From Sedimentisphaerales bacterium (GTDB lineage: Bacteria > Planctomycetota > Phycisphaerae > Sedimentisphaerales > SG8-4): DNA of 35,174 nt. The DNA lies in assembly GCA_016932895.1 (NCBI GenBank), contig JAFGCA010000160.1, positions 1-35,174 of the forward strand, read 5' to 3'. Positions 27,569-35,174 of this stretch are shown here, piece by piece. A model generated the notes under the pieces. It searched no databases, was not told where the DNA came from, and saw only the letters and a list, made by a program, of their open reading frames with translations. The translations under genes were made by a program, and so were the position numbers. The number at the start of each line of letters is the position of its first letter. Position 1 is the first letter of the stretch.

Positions 27569-30034
27569 ATGCGTGACAGGTCTATGCTGCTTGTCTGTAC
27601 TATTCTTGCATTGCTGGCTACCTGCGGCAGCGCCACCGAGCAGGAAAGCCAGATCACGTTCACCGGCAAAGTCCTGAACGCCGAAGGGCAGCCGCTGGCC
27701 GAAGCCGAAGTCACCTTTTACCAGATGACGTATATGGCTTCCCTCTCTTCCCGAAACGCTGCCCTGGTTGCGCAACAGCGCACCGGTGCCGACGGAGCGT
27801 TTTCATTCACCGCCCCCAAGGAATCGGAGATGTACCGGGAAAGTTCCATCGTCGCCCGCAAGGACGGTCTGGCCATGGGCTGGATTACGTGGCGGATGCA
27901 GGGCAGCGAGAAAGCCGACATTCGCCTCGGCGATCCCAAAGAGCTTTCCGGCACCGTCGTTGACGAGAACGCAGCGCCCGTCCCCAACGCCGAAGTGGGC
28001 ATTCCCCTGACGATCATCGGCAGAGCGGAGGATCGACGCTATTTGAGTATTTTCGTCGCCCCGCAGGTCCTCAGCACAACCACCGACGACAACGGCAAGT
28101 TTGTGTTTGCGGACATGCCCGCCGAGGCGACTTTTGAATTCCTCGTGAAGAAGGCCGGCCACGCCACCCTGTGCACGTTCGACGCCTCCTCCTACCAGGG
28201 CGAGAAGCTGCAACACGCACCCGGGCAGGCCGATATCGTGCTTGCCCTTTCCCCGGAATCGAAGATCGAGGGCCTCGTCACGGAGAAGGCCACGGGCAAA
28301 CCGGTAGCAGGCGTTGAAGTCATCGCCCAACCCCGGGAACGAGGGCTCCCCGTGCCGCCGGACCCGGTCACCACGGGCGAGGACGGCACGTTCCGCTTTG
28401 GCGCCCTGCCGGGGGGCGGCTACACTGTACAGTTGAACCGCCCGGCCGACGGTGTCGCCGAGTGGGTGGCGTCAACGGTCGAAGTAACCGTCAAAGCCGG
28501 CGAAACAGAGAGCGGCGTCAAGCTTCAGGTCAGCAAGGGCAGCGTCATCGAAGTCCTCGTCAAGAACGAGGCCGACGATACGCCCATCGACAAGGCCCGT
28601 GTCAACGTCCGCGATCCGGAGACAGATCAGTGGTTCCGCGGCAGCACCGACGAAAGCGGCATCGCGCGCATTCGCGTTCCCGCCGGTCGGTACGTCGTCT
28701 CGCAAGCCTACAAACAGGGATACAACCAGCAGGCACGCGACTTGCAGGTCACCGTCGAGGATGGGGAAACCAAGAAGGTCGAATGGACGCTGACCTCGGC
28801 GCCGAAGATCACCGGCACCGTCCGGGACCCGGCGGGCGAACCCGTCGCCGGCGTCAAGCTGGAGATCAAGCCGCACGGAGGCGGCACGCAGCCCACCACG
28901 GACGCCGACGGCAAATACGAGATGATCTGGGATCGGGCCGGCTGGGATTCGAGCGATACGATCTTCGTCCTTGTCGCCAGAGACATGCAGCGCAATCTGG
29001 CGGCCCTGGAAGAGATCGACGAAGACACGAGAAACCTTGACATCACGCTCCAGCCGGGCGCGAGCTTCACCGGCACGGTCCATGACCATGAAGGCAAGCC
29101 CCTGGCCGATGCACGCGTCCGCGTCTGGCTGCACGTCTCGAACTGGGGCACCACGCTGGGACGCGAACAGATCACAACGAAGGCGGACGGCACGTTCGAA
29201 GCCACGGCCATCCCGCCGGACCGCGAGTACAACGTCAGCGCGACCGCCGAAGGATTCGGCAAGCACGACATCCAGGCCACCGCCACAAGCGGCGCGGTGG
29301 AGGTGGGCACGTTCAAGCTGCCTCTGGCCGACCTTACCGTCACCGGCGTGGTCGTGGACGCCAACGACGAGCCCGTCGCCAACGCCCGCATCTACTTCTA
29401 CGGCGACGGCCAGCCCGAATACAGCGAACTTCAATCGGACGACAACGGCAAGTTCGAAATCAAGGGCGTCTGCAAGGGTCGCCTCAGCGTCAACGCCAAC
29501 ACGCGCGGCACCCCCCGGATGTACGGACGCGTGGAGACCGAAGGCGGCGCCACCGACGTCAAGATCATGGTCGCCGAACAGGCCACCAGCAGCAGACGTT
29601 TCGTCCCCCGAAAACCGGCGTCCCTCGTGGGCAAAACGCTGCCTGACCTCAAGAGCTTCGGCCTCGAACTGGCATCGGAGGATACGGAAGGCAAAATGCT
29701 GCTGGTCTGCTTCTGGGACATGAATCAGAGGCCTTCACGCTACTGTGTCAGGCAATTAGCGAAGGCATCGGCGCTGCTGACCCAAAACGGAGTCACGGCG
29801 GTAGCCGTGCAGGCCGTCGAGGCCGATGTTGACGCTCTGGAGCAATGGCTCGAGGAATACGGGACCCCCTTCAAAGTCGGGCGGATGACGGGAGACTTCG
29901 AGAAAGTGCGCTTTCAGTGGGGCGCCGCCTCGCTGCCCCATCTGATCCTCACGGACACCGAGCACAAGGTCACGGCCGAGGGATTCAGCGTACGAGAGCT
30001 CGAGGAGAAAATACAGGCCGCCTCCGGCGGGTAA
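27569..30034 (+). CDS. Secreted protein with ~7 carboxypeptidase-regulatory-like modules and a redoxin-like C-terminus lacking CxxC
   Basis: The 821-residue product follows the selenoprotein A gene by 53 nt, with GGAAGGAG before ATG 27569. It has a signal peptide (LLVCTILALLATCGSA). About seven CarboxypepD_reg-like beta modules repeat the pattern G-x-V-x-D-x-x-G-x-P-x-A-x-A-x-V (for example ITFTGKVLNAEGQPLAEAEV, KITGTVRDPAGEPVAGVKLE, TVTGVVVDANDEPVANARIY). Residues about 685-821 are thioredoxin/redoxin-like (LVGKTLPDL, LLVCFWDMNQRPSRYCVRQL, SLPHLILTD). Where TlpA-type proteins have FWATWCPPC, this one has CFWDMNQRPSRYC: no CxxC but Cys714 and Cys726 in a C-x11-C arrangement. The next gene has the same motif. 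It is probably in one operon with selenoprotein A and the gene at 30080. The function is unknown; an envelope redox role is possible. Confidence 0.85.
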   Translation: MRDRSMLLVCTILALLATCGSATEQESQITFTGKVLNAEGQPLAEAEVTFYQMTYMASLSSRNAALVAQQRTGADGAFSFTAPKESEMYRESSIVARKDGLAMGWITWRMQGSEKADIRLGDPKELSGTVVDENAAPVPNAEVGIPLTIIGRAEDRRYLSIFVAPQVLSTTTDDNGKFVFADMPAEATFEFLVKKAGHATLCTFDASSYQGEKLQHAPGQADIVLALSPESKIEGLVTEKATGKPVAGVEVIAQPRERGLPVPPDPVTTGEDGTFRFGALPGGGYTVQLNRPADGVAEWVASTVEVTVKAGETESGVKLQVSKGSVIEVLVKNEADDTPIDKARVNVRDPETDQWFRGSTDESGIARIRVPAGRYVVSQAYKQGYNQQARDLQVTVEDGETKKVEWTLTSAPKITGTVRDPAGEPVAGVKLEIKPHGGGTQPTTDADGKYEMIWDRAGWDSSDTIFVLVARDMQRNLAALEEIDEDTRNLDITLQPGASFTGTVHDHEGKPLADARVRVWLHVSNWGTTLGREQITTKADGTFEATAIPPDREYNVSATAEGFGKHDIQATATSGAVEVGTFKLPLADLTVTGVVVDANDEPVANARIYFYGDGQPEYSELQSDDNGKFEIKGVCKGRLSVNANTRGTPRMYGRVETEGGATDVKIMVAEQATSSRRFVPRKPASLVGKTLPDLKSFGLELASEDTEGKMLLVCFWDMNQRPSRYCVRQLAKASALLTQNGVTAVAVQAVEADVDALEQWLEEYGTPFKVGRMTGDFEKVRFQWGAASLPHLILTDTEHKVTAEGFSVRELEEKIQAASGG

Positions 30035-30079
30035 GCCGGCACCGACCGTTTCAACCGGAGGCTATTCGGGGAGTGGATT

Positions 30080-31639
30080 ATGAAGCTCGCGCAAGTTGCG
30101 TTTAGCGGCTTGGTGCTGCTCGGATTCGGTGTCTGCACGCAAGGCGACCAAAGCAGCGGCTCCTGGAACCTGTCCATGCCGACGAGAAATGTCGTGGCTC
30201 TGTCGCCGGCCGAGGGCGTCGACGCCGCCGCCCTGGTGCAATGCATCCGTGAAGGCGAGGCATGGATTCACGACGTGGACACCCTGCGCCTGCGCATGGA
30301 GAGCACATGGTCCCGGGCGGTTACCCCCCAGGCACCGGGCCAACTGCCTCCCGTAGAATCATGCAACTGCGCGGGCGGCGCCTCGCATAACGCCACGCTC
30401 AAGGTCGTTTCCCGGGGGATTCTCGAATACGCCATCGACCGCAACCGGTTGCGGTTTTTGGACGATCAGCCGGGACGGGCCCGCACGCTGAAAATCTGGG
30501 ACGGCAGGCAGCTTATCGTACACGAAACACCGGCTCGCGGCCGCGAGAACTATTTCCTCGACTACACCCCGCAAGATAATCTCGTCGATATCCTTGCTTC
30601 CAAGACAAGCTGGCCCCGCTCGCAGCCGCACTCTTTTTGGTGGGACGTCAAGGACGTTGACGAATTGTCCGCCTACTACGGGCGGCCGTCGGAATTCCAG
30701 TGCGCCGGTCGAGCGGACTACCGGGACGTCGCATGTCACGTGTTGGAGCTCTACCCGACGGAGGTGCGGGCCGTGCTGCACGGCCGGTCGTATCGCTGCG
30801 ATGCCGGCCTGAACGATCACCAGGAGCACGGGTTCATCGGCGAGGTCCGCGGACTGGCCGATCAGTCCTGCCGCTGGTACGTCGGCACCGAAGACAAGCT
30901 CCTGCACGGCGTCGTCTGGTCGGTGTCCGGCCGGCCGCGGTTGGAACACTGGATGCTGGACTATCGGCAGGTCGCGACGGACTGCTGGTACCCCATGACG
31001 CAGGGCTACCAGATCTACGAGAAGAACAGTGACGGCCTCGCGTATATCGACTCGCGTCGCGACCTCAAGGTCCTCCAGATCGAGGTCGATACGCCCCTGC
31101 CCAGCGAAATGTTCCGCCTCGAACTCAAGGAAGGCGTCCGAGTCCGCGACCGGCGCAAGGGCTATCTTGTCACGTACGAATACCGCCCGAAACCGCCGCG
31201 ACTGCTCGGCAAGCCGCTGCCATCGTTGGAAGCCTCTTTCTCTCTCACCGAACGGGCGACCGTCGCGGGCAAGCCGGTCCTCCTCTGCTTCTGGGACGTG
31301 AACCAGAGGCCGTCGCGGCACTGCATCCGGAACCTCGCCAAACAGGCGCCGCATTTACAGAAGGCGGGCATAACGCTGGTGGCCGTCCACGCCGGTGACG
31401 CCGAGCCGGCGGCGCTGAGCCGATGGATCGAAGAAAGCGAAATCCCGTTTCCCTGCGCCACCATAACGAGAAACGTGAAGGAGACCCGCTTCGCCTGGAA
31501 CGTCCGGTCCCTGCCCTGGCTCGTCCTGGCCAATCAGGACCACGTCGTCAAAGCGACCGGCTTCGGCCTGCCCGATCTCGGCAGAACCATAGCGGATGTC
31601 CTCGAGCAGCCCGAGCAGTGGGCCCGCGTCTCCCCGTAA
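30080..31639 (+). CDS. Secreted protein with redoxin-like C-terminus lacking CxxC
   Basis: The 519-residue product starts at ATG 30080 with GGGGAG upstream and a signal-like N-terminus (QVAFSGLVLLGFGVCTQG). Residues about 50-360 are a domain I cannot name. Its beta-rich pattern (DTLRLRMESTW, ILEYAIDRNRLRFLDDQPG, TLKIWDGRQLIVHE, RWYVGTEDKLLHGVVW) recalls LolA-like folds, but this is tentative. Residues about 375-515 are redoxin-like (LLGKPLPSL, LLCFWDVNQRPSRHCIRNLA, SLPWLVLAN), with the same C-x11-C motif (Cys403, Cys415) as the upstream gene and no CxxC. The gap to the upstream gene is 45 nt, so the two are very likely co-transcribed and co-functional. It converges with the minus-strand selenoprotein array. 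Confidence 0.82.
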   Translation: MKLAQVAFSGLVLLGFGVCTQGDQSSGSWNLSMPTRNVVALSPAEGVDAAALVQCIREGEAWIHDVDTLRLRMESTWSRAVTPQAPGQLPPVESCNCAGGASHNATLKVVSRGILEYAIDRNRLRFLDDQPGRARTLKIWDGRQLIVHETPARGRENYFLDYTPQDNLVDILASKTSWPRSQPHSFWWDVKDVDELSAYYGRPSEFQCAGRADYRDVACHVLELYPTEVRAVLHGRSYRCDAGLNDHQEHGFIGEVRGLADQSCRWYVGTEDKLLHGVVWSVSGRPRLEHWMLDYRQVATDCWYPMTQGYQIYEKNSDGLAYIDSRRDLKVLQIEVDTPLPSEMFRLELKEGVRVRDRRKGYLVTYEYRPKPPRLLGKPLPSLEASFSLTERATVAGKPVLLCFWDVNQRPSRHCIRNLAKQAPHLQKAGITLVAVHAGDAEPAALSRWIEESEIPFPCATITRNVKETRFAWNVRSLPWLVLANQDHVVKATGFGLPDLGRTIADVLEQPEQWARVSP

Positions 31640-31706
31640 CGAGCCCCGGCCACGAGACAGCAGCCGAATATCACTCCAATTGGGGATGATTCGCGCGACT
31701 TCGACC

Positions 31707-31820
31707 TCTCATCCCGAGCCGCAGGTGAATCCCGGCGCGCCGGGATGGCCTCCGAACGCAAAGCACCGCGAGGTCGTGACCCAGATCCTTCACTTCGCTG
31801 CGCTTCGTTCAGGGTGACAC
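31707..31820. repeat. Interspersed palindromic element, copy 2
   Basis: A diverged copy of the element at 5422-5523. It begins TCTCATCCCGAG (31707), contains CAGATCCTTCACTTCGCTGCG (split over 31782-31804), and ends TTCAGGGTGACAC (31808-31820). It sits between two convergent genes (stops at 31639 and 31851), a usual place for such elements. No gene is seen in the 211-nt gap. Confidence 0.6.
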
Positions 31821-31850
31821 TACGCGTGCGATAGTGAATCAGAGTTCGTG

Positions 31851-33263
31851 TCACACTGAGCTTTCGTCCAGCGGTATTTGAACTGCTGCCGCGTCCAATG
31901 CGAGCGCATTTCCCTCGTCCTGCGCCGGGCGATTCAACCGCAGGCATGCCACGAACCGTTCGCGAAACAGCGGGGTCTTGAGACCGACGATCAGGAACGG
32001 TAGCCCCGCGAGGAAAACGCACGCCCCGAAGACGACTCCCGCGAGGGCCACGGACGCAATGACCTGCCCCATCTGCCCCGGCCAGAAACCGGTGGTGACA
32101 CAAAACCCCACGAAAAACAGGAACATCCCCGCCGTGGAGATCGCCACCGTCCAGAGAGCCAGAAAGAGCCCGAACCGCACAGAGGTGTAGCGCTTGCGGC
32201 ACATCAGGCCCGCCAGGGCGAATCCCGGAACGATCACAAGTGTCAGGACGGATAGCCCGACCAACTCCAGCGCCGCATCCAGCGAGCCCAGGCTGAATGA
32301 GAGCACCGCCACGAACGCAATGCCGGCTTCAATCGCCAGCGCGCCGAGAAACGTCTTGAGCCGACCGTCATGAGCCAGCACGTGTCCCAGAAGCCACAAC
32401 GCCGCCAACTCCACGACGAGACATTGCACCGCGGCGCGAAATGTTTCGTTGTCGCTCGTGCTGAAGGTTGGCAACACCCGGGTCACCGCTCGCCAAAGAA
32501 GCGATACCAAAACCACGGGAATCAGAATCAGCAAAACCTGTGGCCGACGATTGGCCTTCGGTACGACCATTACCAGCAACAGCACGCCCCAGAGAACCAT
32601 TCCGCCGGCGCTGTAATACCAGTGCCAATCGTAGAGAACGCCTTGTCCCTCGCGGGGTCCCAGTTCGCCCAGATTGAACGACGGGACAACGCGGAGCCGT
32701 CCGAATGCAGTCAGAGGTACTCGCCACGAGTACGAGCAGAGGCCGCCTCAGCCATACTCGAAGTCGGCAGAGAAGATCTTCTCGTCGTTCCTGTAGACGA
32801 CGAAGCGAGGCTTGCCCGCCGAGCGGACCGGGCCGTAGGTCTCGCCGGCCTGCCCGACCAATTCGTAGTCGGCGATGAGCAGCGGCCCCTGACGTTTGAG
32901 CCGAATCCTATGTTCCAACGGCGCGCCCATCTTCAGCGTCGCTCTCTCTCCGGCGCCGACGGCGACCCATTCGGCGTCCCGGGCCTGGTACGGCCAGCAC
33001 TGGTAGCCCCCACGCAACGTGACCTCGTAGGGCCGGTACTTGCCCAGCGGCAACGTCACCATCTCGGCGGAGACATCGACCTTGTGCCGCCGACCGTCCT
33101 CCGACGTCAGAGCGAGCTTCTCGACAAACGCCCCTTCGAGCTTCAGCTCCCCCATCTCCGCGGACTCATCCGCCCACAGACCGGCCGCCACCGGCCCAAG
33201 GATCACCAGAGCCGGCAGCACCCGAGTCACTACGAATCGTATTGATGTCATGGAGTGAAACAC
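31851..33263 (-). CDS. Candidate selenoprotein B: Sec module fused to a seven-helix membrane domain (in-frame UGA at 32748-32750)
   Basis: Read through the UGA, this is a 470-residue protein with Sec172. GTG 33263, 6 nt after AAGGGGAG, gives a signal or anchor segment (VTRVLPALVILGPVAAGLW). ATG 33251 is an alternative start with poorer spacing. Residues about 60-171 match the module of selenoprotein A (LPLGKYRPYEVTL; ADFEYG-Sec-GGLCSYSWRVP). After a juxtamembrane segment (LYDWHWYYSAGG), residues 222-440 hold about seven hydrophobic helices (for example MVLWGVLLLVMVV and VIASVALAGVVFGACVFLAG) and a soluble tail. Without recoding, the membrane part would be an orphan frame starting at ATG 32600 with no ribosome binding site. 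It lies 50 nt downstream of selenoprotein C in a minus-strand tandem array. Function unknown. Confidence 0.82.
32713..32750 (-). promoter_or_regulatory. Candidate bacterial SECIS element B (UGA 32750-32748)
   Basis: On the minus strand, GTACTCG and CGAGTAC form a perfect 7-bp stem around a TGG triloop starting 21 nt after the UGA. GAGG, overlapping the UGA, can pair with CCTC (32717-32714) just below the stem, exactly as in element A. This is the best-paired of the four copies. Confidence 0.78.
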
Positions 33264-33313
33264 AGCATTCTCCCCTTCTCGACCGTTCAGCAGGCTGCCC
33301 CGGAGCAGACGGC

Positions 33314-35002
33314 TCACTCGCGACAGACCGCAATCTCTCTTGTGCCGACAACCCTTCCATACAGCTCGCGCGTGTCGAACTCGACCTTGATGGTGAAGGT
33401 CTCTTCGTTGCCGTTGAGTTCCAGGTTTTCCGGTACCCGCCACGAGTACCCGCAGGTGCCGTCTCACCCGAAGGGCATCGCGCCGCCGGCGACACGCGTT
33501 CCGTCGCTGCGGCAGATGCTCACCTGTGGCGTCAGCTTGTCATGGTACGCCTGTGAGTCCCGCCCTCCGGCATTCATCTTCTCGGTCAGGATCTGGAGGG
33601 CGACCACGAGTCCGGCCAGAATGACCAGGCCACTGATCGATAGAATCGGAACGAACCGGTAGCGCCGTCGCGCACCGCCGGCGAACAGCCAGACCAGAAG
33701 CGGACTGCCGAGAACCACGGCCATCAGGATCGCCGCCCCGGGCGACAGCACGTCATGGGCCGGCGCGCTCTTTCTTCTCAGGCCCCGGATCATGATGTCG
33801 AGCTTCGGGTCCACGAGCACGGCGCCGACGGTAAGCTCGTCGCCCGCCGTCACCCGCGTCCCCCGCGCGGGCAGCGAGAACAGGACCTCGGCCTTGCTGG
33901 AGAAATCGAGAACGCAGGGTTTCTCCTTGCGGATCTTCAGCGCATAGGCCAGAGCCGAATCGCGCTGCCGCGGTTTGCCGTCGGCATGGTAATTCTCCGA
34001 GACGCTGATGAATAACGGTCCCTTGTAGACGGCGAGCATCGCAGGCGTATAGTCACCGACCGGTATCCGGCAGCTTCGCACGGGCTCGCCCCGTTCATTG
34101 TCGCCCGCCATCACCGCCCTGTCTTTCGCCATCAGCGTGCCGACAAAGCCGCGCTGGCCACCGAGCCCCCAGGCCGAGCCCATCCTGAGGGTGCCGAAAT
34201 CCCCTTCATACGGGGCGACGAAAAGGCGGTCGCCCGCGGGCGTCGTGGACAGATACCAGTATGTTCCGTCGATCTCGTGCATCGCCATCAGACGGTCCGA
34301 AAGCATCCCGCGAGGCAGGGACGAGGCGTTATTCCGGGAACGCAGTTCAAGCCAAGTCTCCGGTCGGTCCCAACGCGTCCCCAGAGGATAGCCGTTCGAC
34401 ATGGTAACGTCGAAGTGTCTGACGCCAATCGTGATCCGACCCCTGTACGCCTTCGTTGCCACGAACCACAGCATCGCGTAGCCTTTGTCGGAGACGGTCA
34501 GGCGAGGCATCGTTTCTATCGCATACGTGTCGTTCGCATCACCGGCGCTCGAAAACGTGACATAGTCGAAACATACCTGCTGTTCAATCCAACTCTGGGT
34601 AAGCGTCGCACCTTCCGCAAGCTCGTCCAGCGGAGTCAGCGTACGTTCGTCGGACAAATCGGTATCCCGGTTCAGATCGATGTACAGCCGGTCGTATCCC
34701 GCGCCGGTCCCGCCGGATTCATCGAGCGCGAAATGATACAGGGCGCCCGACTGGTAATCGCCGAAGTTCATGTCCACGCGCAGTTGGCCGTAGTGGGGCT
34801 TGTCGGAAGAGAACGCCGGGTACGTCACATCACCGGCCGCTTCGTTCGTGCACGGGCAATGGTGAGCACGCCCCAGGTTGAATCCTGACACCTCTTCCAG
34901 CTCGAACGCCTGCATCCCCTCTGCACTCTTGCGGCCCAACGTCACTGTGGCCACCAGCAGAAGGAACACGGCGAGGCCGCGCTGACGCTTCACTATGTTC
35001 AC
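33314..35002 (-). CDS. Candidate selenoprotein C: exported protein with two-helix anchor and C-terminal Sec module (in-frame UGA at 33464-33466)
   Basis: Read through the UGA, this is a 562-residue protein with Sec513 and a natural TGA stop at 33314-33316. GTG 35002 lies behind AAAGG, 13 nt after the stop of gene D, and begins a signal peptide (LAVFLLLVATVTLG). Visible features: CPC (49-51), an EF-hand-like loop (YIDLNRDTDLSDE, 107-119) matching selenoprotein A, DFGTLRMG matching YGTVRMA of A, and two transmembrane helices (about 421-441, 450-472). The Sec module follows (PQVSICRSDGT...MPFG-Sec-DGTCGYSWRVPE). The 49 residues after Sec are 32/49 identical to the tail of gene D, which would not be expected of non-coding DNA. 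Without recoding, the frame would end at 33464 and the conserved tail would be lost. Function unknown; the Sec module is predicted to lie outside the cytoplasm. Confidence 0.85.
33431..33466 (-). promoter_or_regulatory. Candidate bacterial SECIS element C (UGA 33466-33464)
   Basis: On the minus strand, GGTACTCG pairs with CGGGTACC (8 bp, one T-G wobble) around a TGG triloop starting 21 nt after the UGA. The lower stem seen in copies A and B is not obvious here. Confidence 0.75.
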
Positions 35003-35015
35003 TCCGGTGCCTTTC

Positions 35016-35174
35016 TCAATCGCGGTGCACGGTGAACGACCGCGTGCCTGTCACGGTTCCGTAGAGTTCGAGTGTATCGTAGGTTACACTGATCGTCAGC
35101 GTTTCTTCGTCGCCGTCGATTTTCAGCTCTTCCGGCACTCGCCACGAGTACCCGCACGTGCCGTCTCACCCAAA
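35016..35174 (-). CDS. Candidate selenoprotein D, C-terminal end only (in-frame UGA at 35166-35168)
   Basis: Only the last 52 codons lie in the window, ending in TGA 35016-35018. They read F-G-Sec-DGTCGYSWRVPEEL and a beta-rich tail (LTISVTYDTLELYGTVTGTR, then SFTVHRD). The tail is 32/49 identical to that of selenoprotein C, so D is probably a tandem paralogue of C. The upstream part lies beyond the window edge, so its N-terminal domains are unknown. If UGA were a stop, this tail would be 49 orphan codons with no start codon of their own. Confidence 0.78.
35133..35168 (-). promoter_or_regulatory. Candidate bacterial SECIS element D (UGA 35168-35166)
   Basis: On the minus strand, GGTACTCG pairs with CGAGTGCC (8 bp, one T-G wobble at a different place from copy C) around a TGG triloop starting 21 nt after the UGA. 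Confidence 0.75.

Noticed and set aside
31851..32600. Separate membrane protein gene starting at ATG 32600 (minus)
   Set aside because: It has no ribosome binding site, is in phase with the frame before the UGA, and the sequence between them encodes the conserved GGLCSYSWRVP module.
25041..35168. UGA read as tryptophan (alternative genetic code)
   Set aside because: UGA ends several ordinary genes here at natural family C-termini, and TGG is used freely for Trp.

Overview
The window is GC-rich DNA whose genes look like those of a Planctomycetota bacterium, probably a Phycisphaerae/Sedimentisphaerales-type lineage. That assignment is an inference from gene content: large secreted LamG/FN3-like proteins, a Tat-exported Gfo/Idh/MocA oxidoreductase, DUF5107-TPR and DUF4038-type carbohydrate proteins, a MipA/OmpV outer-membrane protein, and interspersed AAACAAAGCCAATTTGC repeats. 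There is no rRNA, tRNA, insertion sequence or CRISPR array that I can see.

Layout. 1-604 is the end of a Gfo/Idh/MocA oxidoreductase. 605-1838 is mostly non-coding, with a strong sigma70-like promoter in front of a 21-codon hydrophobic ORF. 1839-9523 holds two paralogous secreted LamG proteins, each preceded by a similar leader of about 411 nt. 9676-12651 is a promoter-led unit: a decayed oxidoreductase, a VOC lipoprotein, and an unrecognised secreted protein. 12936-13345 is a tandemly duplicated non-coding repeat. 13480-15207 is a secreted DUF5060/DUF4038-like glycoside hydrolase. Three minus-strand genes follow: an Fpg/Nei glycosylase, MipA/OmpV and an Mth938-like protein. 17590-23639 carries DUF5107-TPR, DUF502 and an alpha-glucan phosphorylase. 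Most of these suit a polysaccharide- or glycan-degrading lifestyle.

The most interesting part is 23859-35174. Four genes there (one on plus, three in tandem on minus) each contain an in-frame UGA inside the same protein motif, Y/F-G-UGA-[GD]-G-[TL]-C followed by a YSWRVP-like stretch. In all four the reading frame continues well past the UGA (by 823, 298, 49 and 49 codons). In all four an RNA hairpin with a UGG triloop sits exactly 21 nt after the UGA, and its stem is kept by compensatory base changes even where the encoded amino acids differ. Elsewhere in the window UGA acts as a normal stop. The simplest reading is an exported family of selenoproteins with a Sec-x3-Cys motif, fused to LamG/discoidin domains, to a seven-helix membrane domain, or to a two-helix anchor. 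I do not recognise this family. Conventional gene calling would cut each gene at the UGA.

Between the plus- and minus-strand selenoprotein genes lie two secreted proteins ending in thioredoxin-like domains. Their CxxC is replaced by a C-x11-C motif (CFWDxNQRPSRxC). Together the genes suggest an envelope redox or metal-handling locus, but that function is inferred from context only. No Sec machinery (selA, selB, selC, selD) lies in the window, so its presence in the genome must be checked.
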